Shown: in pieces, positions 1-12,883 of the stretch
Numbering within the stretch: the stretch's first letter is position 1
How the letters are laid out: each line of letters opens with the position of its first letter
From: Warburgia ugandensis
Lineage: Eukaryota; Streptophyta; Magnoliopsida; Canellales; Canellaceae
Reading direction: 5' to 3'
NCBI GenBank assembly: GCA_035236585.1
Contig: CP141136.1
Span: forward strand, 48,749,136 to 48,813,135
DNA: 64,000 nt
The notes under the pieces: model-generated
The model's input: only the letters and a program-made list of their open reading frames with translations
Database searches by the model: none
Told to the model about the DNA's origin: nothing
Translations under genes and position numbers: made by a program

Positions 1-360
1 ACAAGACATTAGCATATAGAGTTAGGAATCATTAAGATTTAGGCTGCAATTGGCTAGGTGTTTACTTTAGTGCAAGCAAGGATGTGAATCTCAAAACACT
101 CAGTTAGTAGCATTAGACCCTAAAATTAAACATACCCATAGTCAAGGGCTAAGAAATTAGATTCTTGACCCCTTGGTAGACTTATCAGATCTTAGGGTTC
201 ATCTCACCACTGCAATTCCTCTTCATTGTGACAATTAGAGCACTGTTTAGATTGCTACCAACCCTGTTTTTAATGAGCTAACCAAACATATAAAAATGGG
301 CTACCACTTCACTCATGAGAAGTGCTAAGAGAAAATGACTACCCACACTTTCGTCTTATT
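1..360. other. Unassigned AT-rich sequence
   Basis: No coding similarity, LTR end or repeat unit is recognised here. The segment ends where an LTR begins at 361, so it may be the target into which that LTR inserted. The last five bases before the LTR are TTATT. No matching copy is found downstream because that LTR is cut off. Confidence 0.4.
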
Positions 361-1836
361 TGTAACACCCATAATTTTTTATAATGAAATTAAATAAATA
401 TTGAAATTGAGAATTTCAATGAAAATCAGGCTGAAATATTAGGGTTATAAAATATGCACTTCTCATAGAAGTGAAATCAAGGTATGAGAGATGTATAATT
501 GAAAACATATGCGACGAACGCTTCAAAATGACTGTAAGCACGACAATTTCTGAATACGGATGAAAAATCTGTATTTTTCTTCATTTTAATGAATGAAAGG
601 GCAAAATGATAATTTCACAAATAACCAAGACCTGAGACATCCAAATCAGGAATGTACTTAGAAATACGAATCCAACGCCACTAAGTATGCTCAATTCTGA
701 GCCCGAGAGAATAAAATGGATTTTTCTCCATAAAAAGGCAATTTAGTCTTTTCACACACATGTGGGGCCCACATGGGGCCCAAAAAGGACCCACAAAGGG
801 ATCCAACGTCTAGAAAACATGCAATCATTAGTCAAACCACTACCACCTGCTAGTGGAGAAGGAGGTGGTAGTGGGAATCTAATATACATTAAATAATAAA
901 AAGGAGAAAACATAATTATTGCATGTTATTATGAAAACCACTCAAAACCCCTATAAATAGACCTCAGAAAAATTCTCAAAAATCTTCATAAAATCATTCA
1001 TGAGGTCCCCTAGTATGCAGCAAAATTTCAAATCCAAAAACCTCCCCAAACTCTCCCAACTTCTCCTTCTTTCTCTCCCTCTCTCTTAAGCCTGTGGGGC
1101 ATGTCCACAGATGCACCAGGCTCTCCAGACTCTGTGGAGACGTCGGGCACATTCAAGGGCGCGTCGTCCCCGATTGAACTGGGTTTCCACCCAAGAAACC
1201 CTATTTCAATTAGCCATCGTTTCCTACCCGTTGAAACCAAATCTTTACCATTGGATATGTTCGGACAAGGCCTATATACAAAATACCTTTAGTTATAAGA
1301 TGATCCATTTCATGGATCTCTAAAAAAGTTAAGACAAAAGTGAAAACGGTACTGGGTACCGTCTCCAACAGGTTTTTCCTTGTATTCCCGAAAATCTAAC
1401 CGGTGATTGGTGATCTTTCACCGTTGAAAATATTCAGGACTGTGGGATCTTCAAAAACGCCATGGTCTCTCTCATTTTCCAGTAACGAACACCAAGGATC
1501 AAGCTCTGTATATTTTTTCGGAAAGCTAGGGTTTTCTCCGACGGGTTCTTTTTTTCTTTCTCCCGTGATCTCCTCCTCCCCAGACCGGTACAGGTAGGTG
1601 CACCACTCCTTCTACTTTCAATTCTGGTAGGCTAGCATGGTTTTCTGGCCATGACGGGATCTCCCCAGCCGTAGATCTATCGGAGACGATGGATCCCACT
1701 TGGGTGGTGGAGATCTCATCACAGACAGCTCAGATGAATCTTCTGAGCCTTTGGATGACTTCCTGGGGACCAAAAACCCCAGGACATGAAATCTGGGCAT
1801 TTGATGTTAACAGACGGAGGAGATCCAGCCACGGAG
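361..1836 (+). mobile_element. Truncated Tekay-like LTR (5' portion)
   Basis: The segment starts with TGTAACACCC, the typical start of plant Tekay/Del-type Ty3/gypsy LTRs, and continues with U3 sequence closely matching the LTR at 22602. Shared features include tccaacgccactaagta near 671 (also at 22910), a cacatgtggggcccac-like stretch and a CTATAAATAG box at 951. There is no LTR 3' end: near 1836 the sequence passes directly into Athila-type integrase. I read this as an LTR cut by deletion or by the neighbouring element. Short frames at 1101-1323 and 1403-1597 lie in the leader region and look non-coding. Confidence 0.65.
951..960 (+). promoter_or_regulatory. TATA box of truncated LTR
   Basis: CTATAAATAG lies about 590 bp into the LTR, at the same relative place as the TATA boxes of the related LTRs at 22602 and 28633. 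It is the likely start region of retroelement transcription. Confidence 0.6.
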
Positions 1837-1837
1837 G

Positions 1838-3066
1838 AAATCCTTCTTGGATGAAAAGTTATTGCATATTTCCCAGTTGCTTTGGTATGGTGATATTATT
1901 AATTATCTTGTGAAAGGACAAATGCCTAATCATTGGACCAAACAAGATAAAAGGAGATTTTTTATTATTAAAGTTAAATATTTCACTTGGGACAACCCAT
2001 ACTTATTCAAGTACTATCCTAATCAGGTAATTAAGAGATGCATACTAGATAGTGAGCACAATCAAATCATCTCCTTTTGTCATGGCCATGCATGTGGGGG
2101 CCATTTTAGCTCGAGAAAGATAACAGCAAAAATTATGCAGTTTGACTTTTATTGGCCTACCATATTTAAGGATGCACATGCTTACAGCATAGCATGTGTG
2201 AGGCGTTAAAGATTAAGTAGTCTAGGAAGAAGACATATAATGCCTTATACCCAATCCTTATTGTAGAGACATCAAATGTTTGAGGCATAGATTTCATGGG
2301 AACCTTTCCTAATTCTTTTGAAAATCTTTACATCCAAGTAGTAGTGGACTACGTGCTCAAGTGGGTAGAGGCTATACCCTGCAAAACCAATGACCACATA
2401 GTCATGGTAAAGTTGTTAAAAGAAAATATCTTTGTAAGGTTTGGTACTCCAAGAGCCATAGTAAGAGATGGGGTAAAACACTTTTGTAATAAAGTGTTTG
2501 AGAATTTAATGAAAAAGTATGATGTCAACCATAGAATTGCTACCCCATACTACCCTTAGACTAGTGGCCATGCAAAGCTATCCAATAGGGAGATAAAGTG
2601 GATTCTAGAGAAGACATTTAATCCCAATAAGTAAGACTAGTCTATGAGACTCAATGAGACTTTATGAACTTATCACAAAGCATATAAAACCCCTATAGGA
2701 ATGTCACCATACTGCTTGGTCTATGAAAAGATCTGCCACATACTTTTGACTTAGATTCTACTGGGACCCACCAAAAACTCCAACTCAATGAGTTGAAAGA
2801 ATTGAGGAAAGATGCATATGAATCTGCACCATTATACAAAGACCAGATGAAGGTTGCACATGATCACCAAATCTTAAGAAAACCCTTCACACCTAGAAAA
2901 AAGATCATATTGTATAACTATAGATTGCATCTCTTCCTAGGAAAACTCAAATCTAGATGGACCAGACCTTATATATTATGCATAGTCTATCATCATAGGG
3001 CCATTGAGACTGAGAAGGATTGAGAAATCCAAAAAGTCAATGGTTAGAGGTTAAAACCTTTCTTAG
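1838..3066 (+). pseudogene. Athila/Tat-like Ty3/gypsy integrase remnant
   Basis: This is the end of the pol polyprotein, the integrase that inserts element cDNA into the host genome. From 1847 the frame reads an integrase zinc-binding region containing FCHGHACGGHF and FYWPTIFKDAH, followed by degraded cysteines. From 2296 comes the integrase core with VDYV, KWVEAIPC, RFGTPRAIVRDG and, after a stop near 2560, SNREIKWILEK. The three acidic core positions are therefore all still visible. From 2793 a C-terminal part with LYKDQMKVAHDHQILRK and KSRWTRPYI is seen. Stops after 2209 and 2559 and several frame changes make it inactive. Reverse transcriptase and the upstream parts are absent, replaced by the LTR fragment at 361-1836. 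Assignment to Athila/Tat is from the wording of these motifs. Confidence 0.88.
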
Positions 3067-4863
3067 AGATGCCTAATCATGAGATTGATGAGATGCTATT
3101 AAAGGCACCTCAGTATCATGACCTAGCTTAGATTACAACTCCAGTAACCCTTACAGTGTACCATCATTACAATCATTGTTACGTCTAGCTGAAGACATAA
3201 TACTTACTACTCCTTGGGAGGCAACCCAGATGTTTTTAAAATCTCCATATTTTACATCTTTCCATATAGGATCATATGTTTCAAACATTAGGGACAATGT
3301 TTCATTCAAGTTGGAGACTATAAATGAATATAGGGATTTTTTATTTGCTTGAGCTTGAAGAAAAAAATGTTTTTTGGAAGTGTTCCTTTACTGTGATGAA
3401 AACTGGATGTTCAAAATTTAGTATTTCTAATGTTTTCACCTCTTAATGGGAGTGTATATAATTAGTTTTGTATATTATTATGTGTTGAAGTATTTTATGA
3501 AAGTTAATTCTCTGAAAACCATTTACATCCAACACATTGTCAAGACTAATAAAGAGATATGACTTAGAAACCCTGAGGAAAATCAGGGGAGACCTATAAC
3601 CGAGTGAGTTTAGAGATTATCTTCTTTTGGAGAGTTAGAAGTAATTCCATAGTTTCTTCAGTGTACATAACTAAGTGTGATCCTGTTATCCTTGTTTTGG
3701 TTAACTATCAAGAATAAATAGGAGTAATAGCTTTATTTTCAGAAAATATATTAAATATGATAGGCTTTAGGAAACCTAAGAAATGATATAGGTCATCCTT
3801 ATTCAACCTAGAGATATAAAGCCTACCCAATATATCTACCACTAGTTACCCCTTTGAGCCTACTATTAAGCCTTTCTTTCTTAACCCCAATCACTTTAAC
3901 CCAAAAAACCAGTAAAATAACATCCATTACCTATTATCAAAATGAGTAAAGTTAGTAGAAAAGTTCCAAAGAGGACAAAAAGTCAAAGAAGTGAGAAAAT
4001 TAGCATTCTTTCTTCATAAAAAGCTAGAAAAAAATATGAAAAGAAAAGTATTAGAAGAAGGTGAAAGAAAAGAATACGAAGGAAATTCACTTCAATAAAA
4101 CCAAGAAGTGTCCTAATAGATATTAATTGAAGACCTCTACTCAATTTTGAATCTTCGAAATCCTTATGCCCTTCTTTTTATAACCCTAGTCAAGCCTACG
4201 TTTTGTCCTATTTAGAGACATGTGGATCTTAGGTAGAACATAGGCTTAAGGAGGATATAAAAAGAATGAATTAAGGTAAATTACTCCTACTATTCTTGGT
4301 AATGACATCCACTCTTAAGGATCACTTTCCTTTGTCTCTTTAACACTTCAAAAATTTATGTGAACTATTAGCTTTGTTGAATCTGATCACATAATAACAG
4401 AAATATGTTTATTCCCTTATTTGAGAACTTCATTTCTAAGAGTATACATGCAAGGATTTGAGGTCAAGACATATTTCCAATGGAATTTAAGCATATCCAA
4501 CTAGAAGTCATGACCTAAATGGTTGTACACGCACATGCACTATGAGAAATAACTAGAATGAAGTGTCTTTAATATGTGTATGATTTGTAAAATTGTCAAT
4601 CCTCTCCATTAAGTTGTGAAAAGCTAGTAGAGTGCTAATGAATGAGGATTTTCTAAGATAAAATAGGGAACTCACCTTAGGAAATTTTGTATGCATATTC
4701 ATTGAAAACCTTCACGAGGCCTAACTCGTCCACTAGGGGTAACCTAAGGGCTTAAGGGCTTATTGCATGTGCTAAATGCAATCGTAAGTACCTACAAAAG
4801 TGGCATTTTGTTTTTGTTTTTGTAAAATCATTTTTTACATGTTTTGCTTAGAACTAGCGAAAT
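3067..4863 (+). other. 3' non-coding region of Athila-like element
   Basis: No convincing coding frame is present. It follows the integrase and carries the long non-coding tract usual between pol and the 3' LTR in Athila/Tat elements, including gggaggcaacccagatg near 3217 and a ttagggacaatgtttcattc stretch near 3289. It ends at a purine-rich tract before the LTR at 4879. Confidence 0.6.
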
Positions 4864-4878
4864 GCTGGTTGGGGAGTA
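4864..4878 (+). promoter_or_regulatory. Candidate polypurine tract
   Basis: The G-rich sequence gctggttggggagta lies directly before the LTR start at 4879. That is the position of the plus-strand primer of an LTR retrotransposon. It is pyrimidine-interrupted, so the call rests mainly on position. Confidence 0.45.
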
Positions 4879-7282
4879 TGGTAAGTATTTAATTTTGCAG
4901 AAAAGCCACCCAATTAGTATCCATGTGTTACAACTTATAAGGGTAAATTAGGATTTTTAGACCAAATTCAAACACATTGATTTTTGACCTAATAACCCAA
5001 AAGATTGTTATTTTGTAGCTCCAAAAGCTAGACCAAGGTAATTATATAATTAATCATGTTTTTCTAAATTTTAATTAGGATTTTTGAGACTTTTTGTAGG
5101 AAGTAAGATGTGATCCAACGGCCAAGATCGATCAGGATGAAATTGAAAATGAAGATCAAAAGATCGAGTCAAAGTCTCAAAATCATCACATCAACATAAG
5201 CCATAGGCCAAGATCATTTTGTGAACCAGTAATTCATCTAATTAAAGGAGCTAAATATGGCCAAAGTGGGCCCATAAAGTAAGCCATGCATTCCCACCAC
5301 CTTTGCATGGAAGCCACTTAAGCCACCTAAGTCATGTGAGCCATGAAAAAAGGTGGCAAGCTAAGGAAATCAAGAAAAACTACACAAGCCACTCAAGCCT
5401 AGGGTTAAAGCCAAGAAAACAAGCCAAGGAAGCTTCCTAAGCCAACCATGAAGCTTAGCCCATGGAGCATTCAAAGTTAGCCATCAAGCTAAGCTAAATG
5501 GAAGGCCAGGATTGGAGGAGATTCAAGAGAGTTATCCATGAGTTATTTTGAAGATAATGAAGGGAAATTACATTAGAATAAGATGAAATGTGAACCAATA
5601 GGATAAGAGCAACCAATTTTTAGTTTTTTTCTCACTTTTTCCTTAATTTCCACCTCACCCTTAAGATGCATTACAAATTTCCAAAATTTATCTCATTCCA
5701 CCTCTTAGGAAAACTTCCCAACTAACCAATATTCTCCACCTAAAACCCCGCCACCTATTTCCTAACTTATTCCCACTCACTTTCCTACAAAAACAAGCCT
5801 TCAATGGTTTGGAAGGGGGGAAACAACCCCCCCTTCTTAAAAAGGTGGCATCTCCCACCTTAAGACAACCCATCGCTTTCCTATTTGATTGCCATTCTTT
5901 AACTCCATCCTAGCCCTTCAATTTGACCCACACCCTATGAAATATAGGAAATTTTTTATAAAACCAGCCCAAAACCCAATCAAAACTAACTTTACTTTCA
6001 CCATAGGAAAAGACACCCCCTCCATAAGAAGGAGATGCCCGTTTCATGCCAGCCATTATCACTCCTTTTGCTTATTGTCTTGTGATGTATTTGGCTGCTG
6101 CTACACACTTCCAAAGTTCGTGTTTCTTCCTCAAGTGTTCAACCTAGGATTTGTGGGGTTTTGATTCATGTTTGAAGTATGGCTAACCTTTTCTGGAATT
6201 TCTTTCTTTCCATGTTAGTTTACCTTATTTTCCTTTAACTTTCCTTGCTTTTAAACTAAGATTCAAGTCTGGTTTTCCCTTGGAGTGATAGCCAAGGTCA
6301 GTCATCATGAATCTAGTTTTGTTCTTTAGCTTTCATTGCATCTTTATTCCCTTTCAGCCCTCTTGATTTTCAAACTTTGATTGCTTAAGTTCCATTGGAT
6401 TGTTACCTTAGTTTTGCATAGGATTATCCCTTGATTTCAAGCATACTTGTTCATGAGTGAATGTTGGAACAATTGAAGAAGAATTTGGCTTGTAATTGAG
6501 GAGGAATTAAGATTACGTGAATGTCATTGTAATAGCATTTATGTTTTAGATTTGGATTACATGTATGGAATGTTATGTTAATGACTTTTGCATGAGATTC
6601 ATTGAAATTGGTAGGAAGTTTCAATTTATGTTTATGTCCAGCAGTAAATTAACTTTGTTCTTAAATGCTTGAATACATTAGAAGTGATTAAATTCATGCT
6701 TTACATTGTATGTGCGTTAAATGTTTGAATCACCTTATTACTGGAATTTCTATGCATGAATGGTGTAAGTTAATTTCCAGCACAATATAATCATGCTCAC
6801 TTGAGGTTTCAAGAGTCCAATTAGATTGTTAGATAGCTTAGTTAATGTTATAAACAAATTGCATACTTAGGTTTCCAAAGTAGTTGATTAAATCCACTTC
6901 TACGCAAAGAATCATGATATCATTCCATGGTTACATGGATGATAATTGGGTGGTTTTTCTTTCATTGTTGTTAGTAATTGGTTTCATTTATTTCTCTTGT
7001 TTAGTTGTAGCTAGATTCCATTAGTATGAAGTAATTAGTTTTGTCACACTTGTTAAAATAGTTGATTTGTTAGCTTACTTTTCTTAGTTTTGTGTGATTA
7101 GGAAAGTAGTTTGTTAAAACATGTTTCCATTAAATTAGTTGTTAATTTCATGTTTAGGAAAGTTGTTAAATTGCATTTTAGGAAAGTTTCACTTTAGGAA
7201 TGTTTTTAGTAGGATTGACCTCACTAGCATACTATATTGCAAATGATTCATGCACTTGCGAGTTTATTTAAAACAACTAACA
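4879..7282 (+). mobile_element. 3' LTR of Athila-like element
   Basis: The start (TGGTAAGTATTTAATTTT) and end (AAAACAACTAACA) are set by alignment to a second copy at 44454-50245, whose borders are fixed by a target duplication. The two copies share sequence throughout, for example ccacccaattagt, ggtggcatctcccacc and cactagcatrctatattgc. Because integrase and a purine tract precede it, this is the 3' LTR of that element rather than a solo LTR. The following ACAAC at 7283-7287 is the likely target duplication; its partner would lie left of the window. The segment holds GC-rich hairpins near 5812-5863. The frame at 5889-6164 is not supported as a gene. Confidence 0.75.
5812..5863 (+). repeat. 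Two GC-rich hairpins in Athila-like LTR
   Basis: GGAAGGGGGG, a short AAACAA loop and CCCCCCCTTC form a strong stem. Right after it AAGGTGG, catct and CCCACCTT form a second. The copy at 45362-45402 keeps the second (ggtggcatctcccacc) and a changed version of the first (ggaagggggg and ccttcc). They lie in the LTR leader or U3 portion; function is unknown. Confidence 0.6.
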
Positions 7283-7434
7283 ACAACTATTTCTCCTTGG
7301 CTGAAATTAATTGATCTAAATGGCATCTAATCCATGGAAAATCTATGAGATTCTTTGTGGGACTGACCACGCTTGTGTGAAAATACTACAACTAATTTGT
7401 GCTCTTGCGAGTAATTTTAGAGCTACACCTATCA
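7283..7434 (+). mobile_element. 3' tail of a second Athila-like LTR
   Basis: The stretch matches the last 150 bp of the LTR that ends at 32446: a ttggctgaaattaattga region, a gggactgacc segment, a cttgcgagt segment and an ACACCTATCA end. The Athila element to the left appears to have inserted into this LTR, whose front half is outside the window. TGTGG at 7435-7439 is its probable target duplication. Confidence 0.55.
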
Positions 7435-7969
7435 TGTGGACCAAGTGTGCTTCATTATCTTGTATCGATAAGGCTTCCAATCATTAGTTGATTCTTCTCG
7501 CTTTGGTTGAATATGAGAGAGAAAATAAGTTAAAGGTCTTCATGTGTGCCCCATTCTTTCCTTTTCTTTTGAGAAGCTTTCATTGTATATGATCTCATTT
7601 TCTATGAATTGAACTTCTTTTGTAAGCCTCTTACAGTGATGGAATTTATGCATTTGTGTGTGAATTGAAATTTTGCTACCTTTCACTCCTCATTTGAGTT
7701 TGAATTGTACATAAGCTTTCTAGCTACTCTGACTTTGATAGTGATATTCAATGATAATACTAAACCTTCAAGACTTCATTTATGGTATGTATGACCCATA
7801 ACATAGCTCAAAATGTGAATTTCTCTTTTAGGGGTAAAATTGGCATTTTTTCATTTATATCCTAGACCTATAAAATAGTAAAATTAACCCTAATTAGTAA
7901 TAATTAAGTAATTTTTGGGGTTAAACCTTCTAAATATATGGATATATATCTAATGTTTCTATACCCATC
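7435..7969 (-). mobile_element. 5' part of an Athila-like LTR, minus strand
   Basis: Read on the minus strand it begins TGATGGGTATAG at 7969 and follows the same order as the plus-strand LTR at 8515-8762 joined to 18086-18371. Shared parts include a tactattttataggtctagg region, an aactcaaatgag segment and a ttggtccaca segment. It was inserted into the copia integrase remnant (AGTAT at 7970-7974 would be the duplication). It was then interrupted at 7435 by the insertion ending at 7434. Confidence 0.65.
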
Positions 7970-8514
7970 AAGTATCATTGTCCATTGGAGTATACTCTCC
8001 ATTAGTGTTGAGCTTCTCCATTTGTTGATCTAGATCATCCTCATCCTCATCATCATCTTCTAAGATAGGTTTCTTTTTCAAAGAGGAAATATATTCATTA
8101 AAAATTGCATGAATAGGCTCATCAACTACAACAATCACATAATAAATACTCTATATGCTTTGTTATGCAAATAATAAGCAAGAAAGATTCCTTCATTAGA
8201 TTTTGTGTAAAACATTAAAAGGTTATCCTTTCCATTGTTCAAAATGGAACAAATGTAATGAAACATGAAAATGTGAAACATTGGGTTTCCTACCTTTCAT
8301 AATCTTACCTAATGTCCTTTTAAGAATGGATTTAATGGTGCATCTATTCAAAACATAACATACTATAGTTAAAGCTTTTGCCTATAAATATTTTTTCAAG
8401 CCATTTTCATAATGTACTATTCTAGCAAGCTCCTCATGTGGTCTATTTTTCCTCTCAACAAGTCCATTTTGTCAAGGGGACTTAATGGGTAAAAATGTCA
8501 TGCTTAATGCCATG
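7970..8514 (-). pseudogene. Ty1/copia integrase C-terminal remnant
   Basis: On the minus strand, with several stops and frame changes, this reads the second half of a copia integrase core and the linker after it: GLVERKNRPHE, then RKPNVSHFHVF-like sequence, then KDNLLMFYTKSNEGIFLAYY and KAYRVF, ending in an acidic stretch (EDDDEDEDDLD). It begins at HGIKHD, exactly where the integrase remnant at 32447 breaks off (CEKHGD). The two were therefore one gene before the 8515-32446 insertion. Reverse transcriptase and RNase H would lie left of 7970, beyond the insertion at 7435-7969, and are not in the window. Confidence 0.8.
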
Positions 8515-11303
8515 TGATGGGTATAGATATATTATATACATATTACTATATTTAGAATATTTTAAAATCACTTAGATATCACTAATTATCATTGATTCTA
8601 CTATTTTGTAGGTCTAGGATACAAATTTTAAAAATGCACAAAATTGCAAAATTTGCACAAGAAAGAGCAATTTTATGTTCCACCTATATGAAAAGTTACA
8701 CGTCTTAAATGAATTCTTAGAGCTTCAAAGGGATCATTAGGTGCCACCATTGAAGTTAGAACTGTAACAACTCCAAATTTTATAAATACTATTCTGGGCA
8801 TTATTATGTGAAATTAGAATTTTGGAATATAACTGGAATTTTGACCCAAAGAAAATAAATTTCTATAGAAATGGAATTTGGAGTGGAAACATGAATATTT
8901 GGAATGTACTTGAAAATTTGAGTCCAACGACATAAAGAACACTGAAATCGGAGTTCGGATGAATTTCACCCTAAAATTTTACTATTCCCTGATCAGGTTA
9001 TGAATTTTCAAGAAGTATATCTTTTCATAAGGTAATAATTTTGAACTAAGACTAAAACCATTAGATAGTACTTAGAAAATGGAATCCAAGGAGCCAAAGA
9101 ACACTAAAAATAGAGTTTGGATGAAGAAGTTATGGGCCTTTGAAGATAGGGGCAATAAGGTAATTAAAAGATTAAAAAAACATAAATTAACAAAAGGGGG
9201 GCCAAATAAAAAGTAAAAAAAAACATAACTTAATTGAAGCGGGCCAAATTGATATTAGCACCCTCCCCTCACATTGGAAACCTGACGTAATGTTGGGTCT
9301 GTCTCTTTTTCTATCCCTGACCACCCACCCCTAACGCAGCGGCTAGGGCGAGCTCACCGGCAATGGAGAAAACCCCTCCCTCTAATCTCCTTCCCCATGG
9401 TTGGTGAACTAGGAAATCCCCAAAACCCCTATTCTTTCTCTCACCAGTGCACAGAAAACCCTCTTCCCCCTTCCATCTAATCTCCCCATGGTCGGAAAAC
9501 TCTTCGCCTCCAAAATCACCTACAGTATCTCTCATCTCCAGCACCTCTACGCCGGACATCCACCACTGTTGCAGTGCCCTCTCTCTATCATTGTGAAGGG
9601 ATCAATGGAATCTCCATGAGAGGTGCCCATGTCTCCAACCACCCTCTTTATATCGATATGCACAACACCTCTCTGGTAGATTCACGGCTCCTCGATGCTT
9701 GTTGCCCTTCTTACTGTACCACTATGATGATCCTCACTCCTAGACACACCTCTATGGCTGGGAATCGAATCTCACCATTGAATCACCCTGATCAAATTCT
9801 TGGTCCTGGCCATGAACAATTGGCATGCTAGATCCCCTTTTCCCTCTTGTCATCTACAAGGCATAGCACGACCAGGCCTCCAGGCCGACCGGCTAGCGTC
9901 CCCAGATCATCCCCTCACGCCTCCCTCTTCTGGTCGGCGTTGCACATGGTGTGCCAACTACCTCCTATCTCCCATCTCTCTTATTCTACCAGTGATGCCC
10001 AACAGGCCTCATACTAGTAAACCAACTTTCCCTTTTCTCCATCTTTGTTCCCACCTTCCATTTCCATCACCAGCGACAGAATCTCAGCGATGGTGAACAG
10101 TTCTAGGGAACAATGTGCACAAAGGTGGAAATGACTCAAATTGGTGATCCCAACCACTCATTGCATTCCTCTCGACATCACGAACAAAATCCCTCAATCA
10201 ATTCATCGATCAGGGTTGATTTGATGTAGATCCTGAAGCAACAATACTGTATGGCCATGATTGGCCAGATCCATGGTCTTCCAACAGTGATATGATGTTC
10301 TTAATGACCTATTAGACAGGACCCAGTTTAACCCTTGACTTTGAAATGTGGATTCTGAGCAATCCAAGAGGAATTTTGGAAAATTGAGAGTACCCTTGCT
10401 ACTCTTGTGATGCGAGGAACCAAAACACGTCTTCCCAAATATCAATCCAGGAAGATCCAATTGTTGAAATTATTAAACCTATGATCAGAGGTCAGGTCAT
10501 CTGATCAATGATGATCTGGCTTCACTTTTCCTATCCAAATAGTAGTCTATCATGACCCTTAGGACATGCTAATCACAAATACTATTAGATATTAGGATTA
10601 GAAGCCTGCTAAAGATGTTCTTGCTAACCTAGAGCCAAAACTAAGATCAATACCATAAAAGTTGTTAAAAATGATTATTCCCTTAAGATTATTGATTGTT
10701 TACTTGATTTGGTGAATTCAGGTAAAGAACAAGGACTAAATCAACATGGATCTGTGAGACTTTACAAGCGTCATCGATTAGCTAGTGGAAATGGATGAAC
10801 TCGCTACACGAGGTAGGTGGAGAATTAGGAAAGCATGTCTTAATAGTAAGATGCATGTTTTTAAACATGATCTTATTCTTATGATAGATATTATGTAATT
10901 TAAATTGTACATTTCATATGATATATGATGATGAAAAATGTTTACATGTGAATGATGAAAAATTGTTAATTGAAATGTTACATGAATGGCATGCTTATAA
11001 TTGAAGCTTACTGAATGATATTAAAGGATACACATGATCTGTTCTTAAAAATATAATAGATGTTATTGTGATAAAAAAGAAATTTATGGTACATGGGTAC
11101 CATTACATCATATGTGATGTATGAGTTTAGGATTTTACATTACATCCTAGTTGGGTGATCACCTAATAAGTGAGGCTGTTATGATTATGATGAGATATTC
11201 ATATATATTATAGATAGGCAAGATGCCTGTATATTATTATTTTAAATCTAGGCATGGTGGCCTGGGAATATTATTTTCCACAGCCCTAGGACTAAGGGTT
11301 CTA

Positions 11304-12883
11304 TGTGAAAACCCTAATTTTTTTAGCATTATTTGGAATTAATTAGAATTTTTACAAAAATAGAGGTGGAATATTATATTTAATATAATATTAATTTTTA
11401 GAAAAAGTCTCATGTCTTGAAACATAGATATTTGGAATCATTCATGCGAAACTAGTCAGAATGACTATAAGAGGATGAAATTTGAGCTCGGGTGAAAAAG
11501 CCTTATTTGTTGTAATTTTTGTGAATTACATTTACCCAAAGGGTAAAATGGTCATTTCACTTTTGTGTGGGGTCCACAAAAGTTAGGTGAGCTGGTGGAC
11601 ATCCAGCTCAAGGAATACTAATGATGAAGAATAAACATGATGAGGAATATGCTTTTAATTTTAGAGATTCACCATTGAATTCGTTCCACCAATGACTGGT
11701 TCACCAGTGAAATAGATCCGATGAACCCTATGGGAAATCAACTGTACGTGGGTCAAATTAGAGATTTAAGCCATTGGATGAAATGTTGGAGCCCAAAAAT
11801 CTTGGGGGATGAAATCTAGGCCCTTAGGGTGGTTAGTTCTAGGAGATCTGGGGAAGAGTTTATTTGACAGTCTAGATTGAATCGTTTCATCTATCCCAAA
11901 TCACCCCTCCTCGTACGTCGGCTATCATTGGTCAAATGAGGTGGGGGAGGGCCACTCATCAACCAGTCAATCCGGTGAACCCAGATTGAATCTGGGTCTT
12001 TGTTTTTCTCTAAAATCTTAAAAATGTAATTTAGAGCTCATTTTAACTCCAAATTAAGATTAGAAAGAGGCTATGGATTCCTGGTGAAGAGTAGAATCTA
12101 ATGAAAATATAAATATTTTATTTTATTTACTATAAAAATTTATAAATTACAAAAAGACATAATAATTCTCAAGATCAATCAAATTTGACATGATCAGACC
12201 CTGGATTTTTGATCTATTATTGATTTAGTGATGAGTGAATATGGAATCATGAGTTATATCTGACTAATATAGGATGAATTAAGAAATTTAACCTTAATGG
12301 AAGGGAAATCATAAAAATAATCATGGATTTATTTGATCTGATTAATCCAGCATGGTCGGAAATTATAAAATAGTATGGATGATGATCTAATGATAAGATC
12401 ATGAGAAATGAATAACTTGATATGGTTAATTTGGGATAGATTGAAATCTATGCCCTTGATTTGGATAAATTGGCTTAAGATCTTCTTGATCAGTTGGATC
12501 AAGAAAGATCAGGTCATATGATGAGATGCATCAATGATATAGTGATGGTATCACATTAAGAGAATGTGATAGATCTAAATAAAAATGAAAGATCAAGATC
12601 TAAACCCTTAATGGGGTAAAAAATGAATAGAAATCAAAATATGATCATTTGATCAAAATGAATAAATATGATGTATTCAAATGACCATGTGAATTATTAA
12701 ATTCTATTGTAAATGTTCTCTTATTTACTTAGTAGATTTAATTATTAGATTTATTTATTTACACTTTAATTGTTCATGTTATGTATATTATATGAAAAAT
12801 ATAATTAAATAAAAATAGATATTGATGAACATTTACAATGAATATGGACATGGACTTAATGATAGTAAAGGCTATAATTAGTA
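11304..12883 (+). mobile_element. Tekay-like LTR 5' fragment
   Basis: It starts TGTGAAAACCC and follows the same order as the LTR at 22602: U3 module near 11440-11500, a gtggggtccac stretch near 11568 and aactccaaattaagat near 12048. It stops at gctataattagta near 12883, a sequence found at 25110-25123 in the other copy, and there joins minus-strand pol. No 3' end is present. The five bases before it (TTCTA) are not repeated at 17025, so the interruption of the host LTR is not a simple insertion. Confidence 0.65.
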
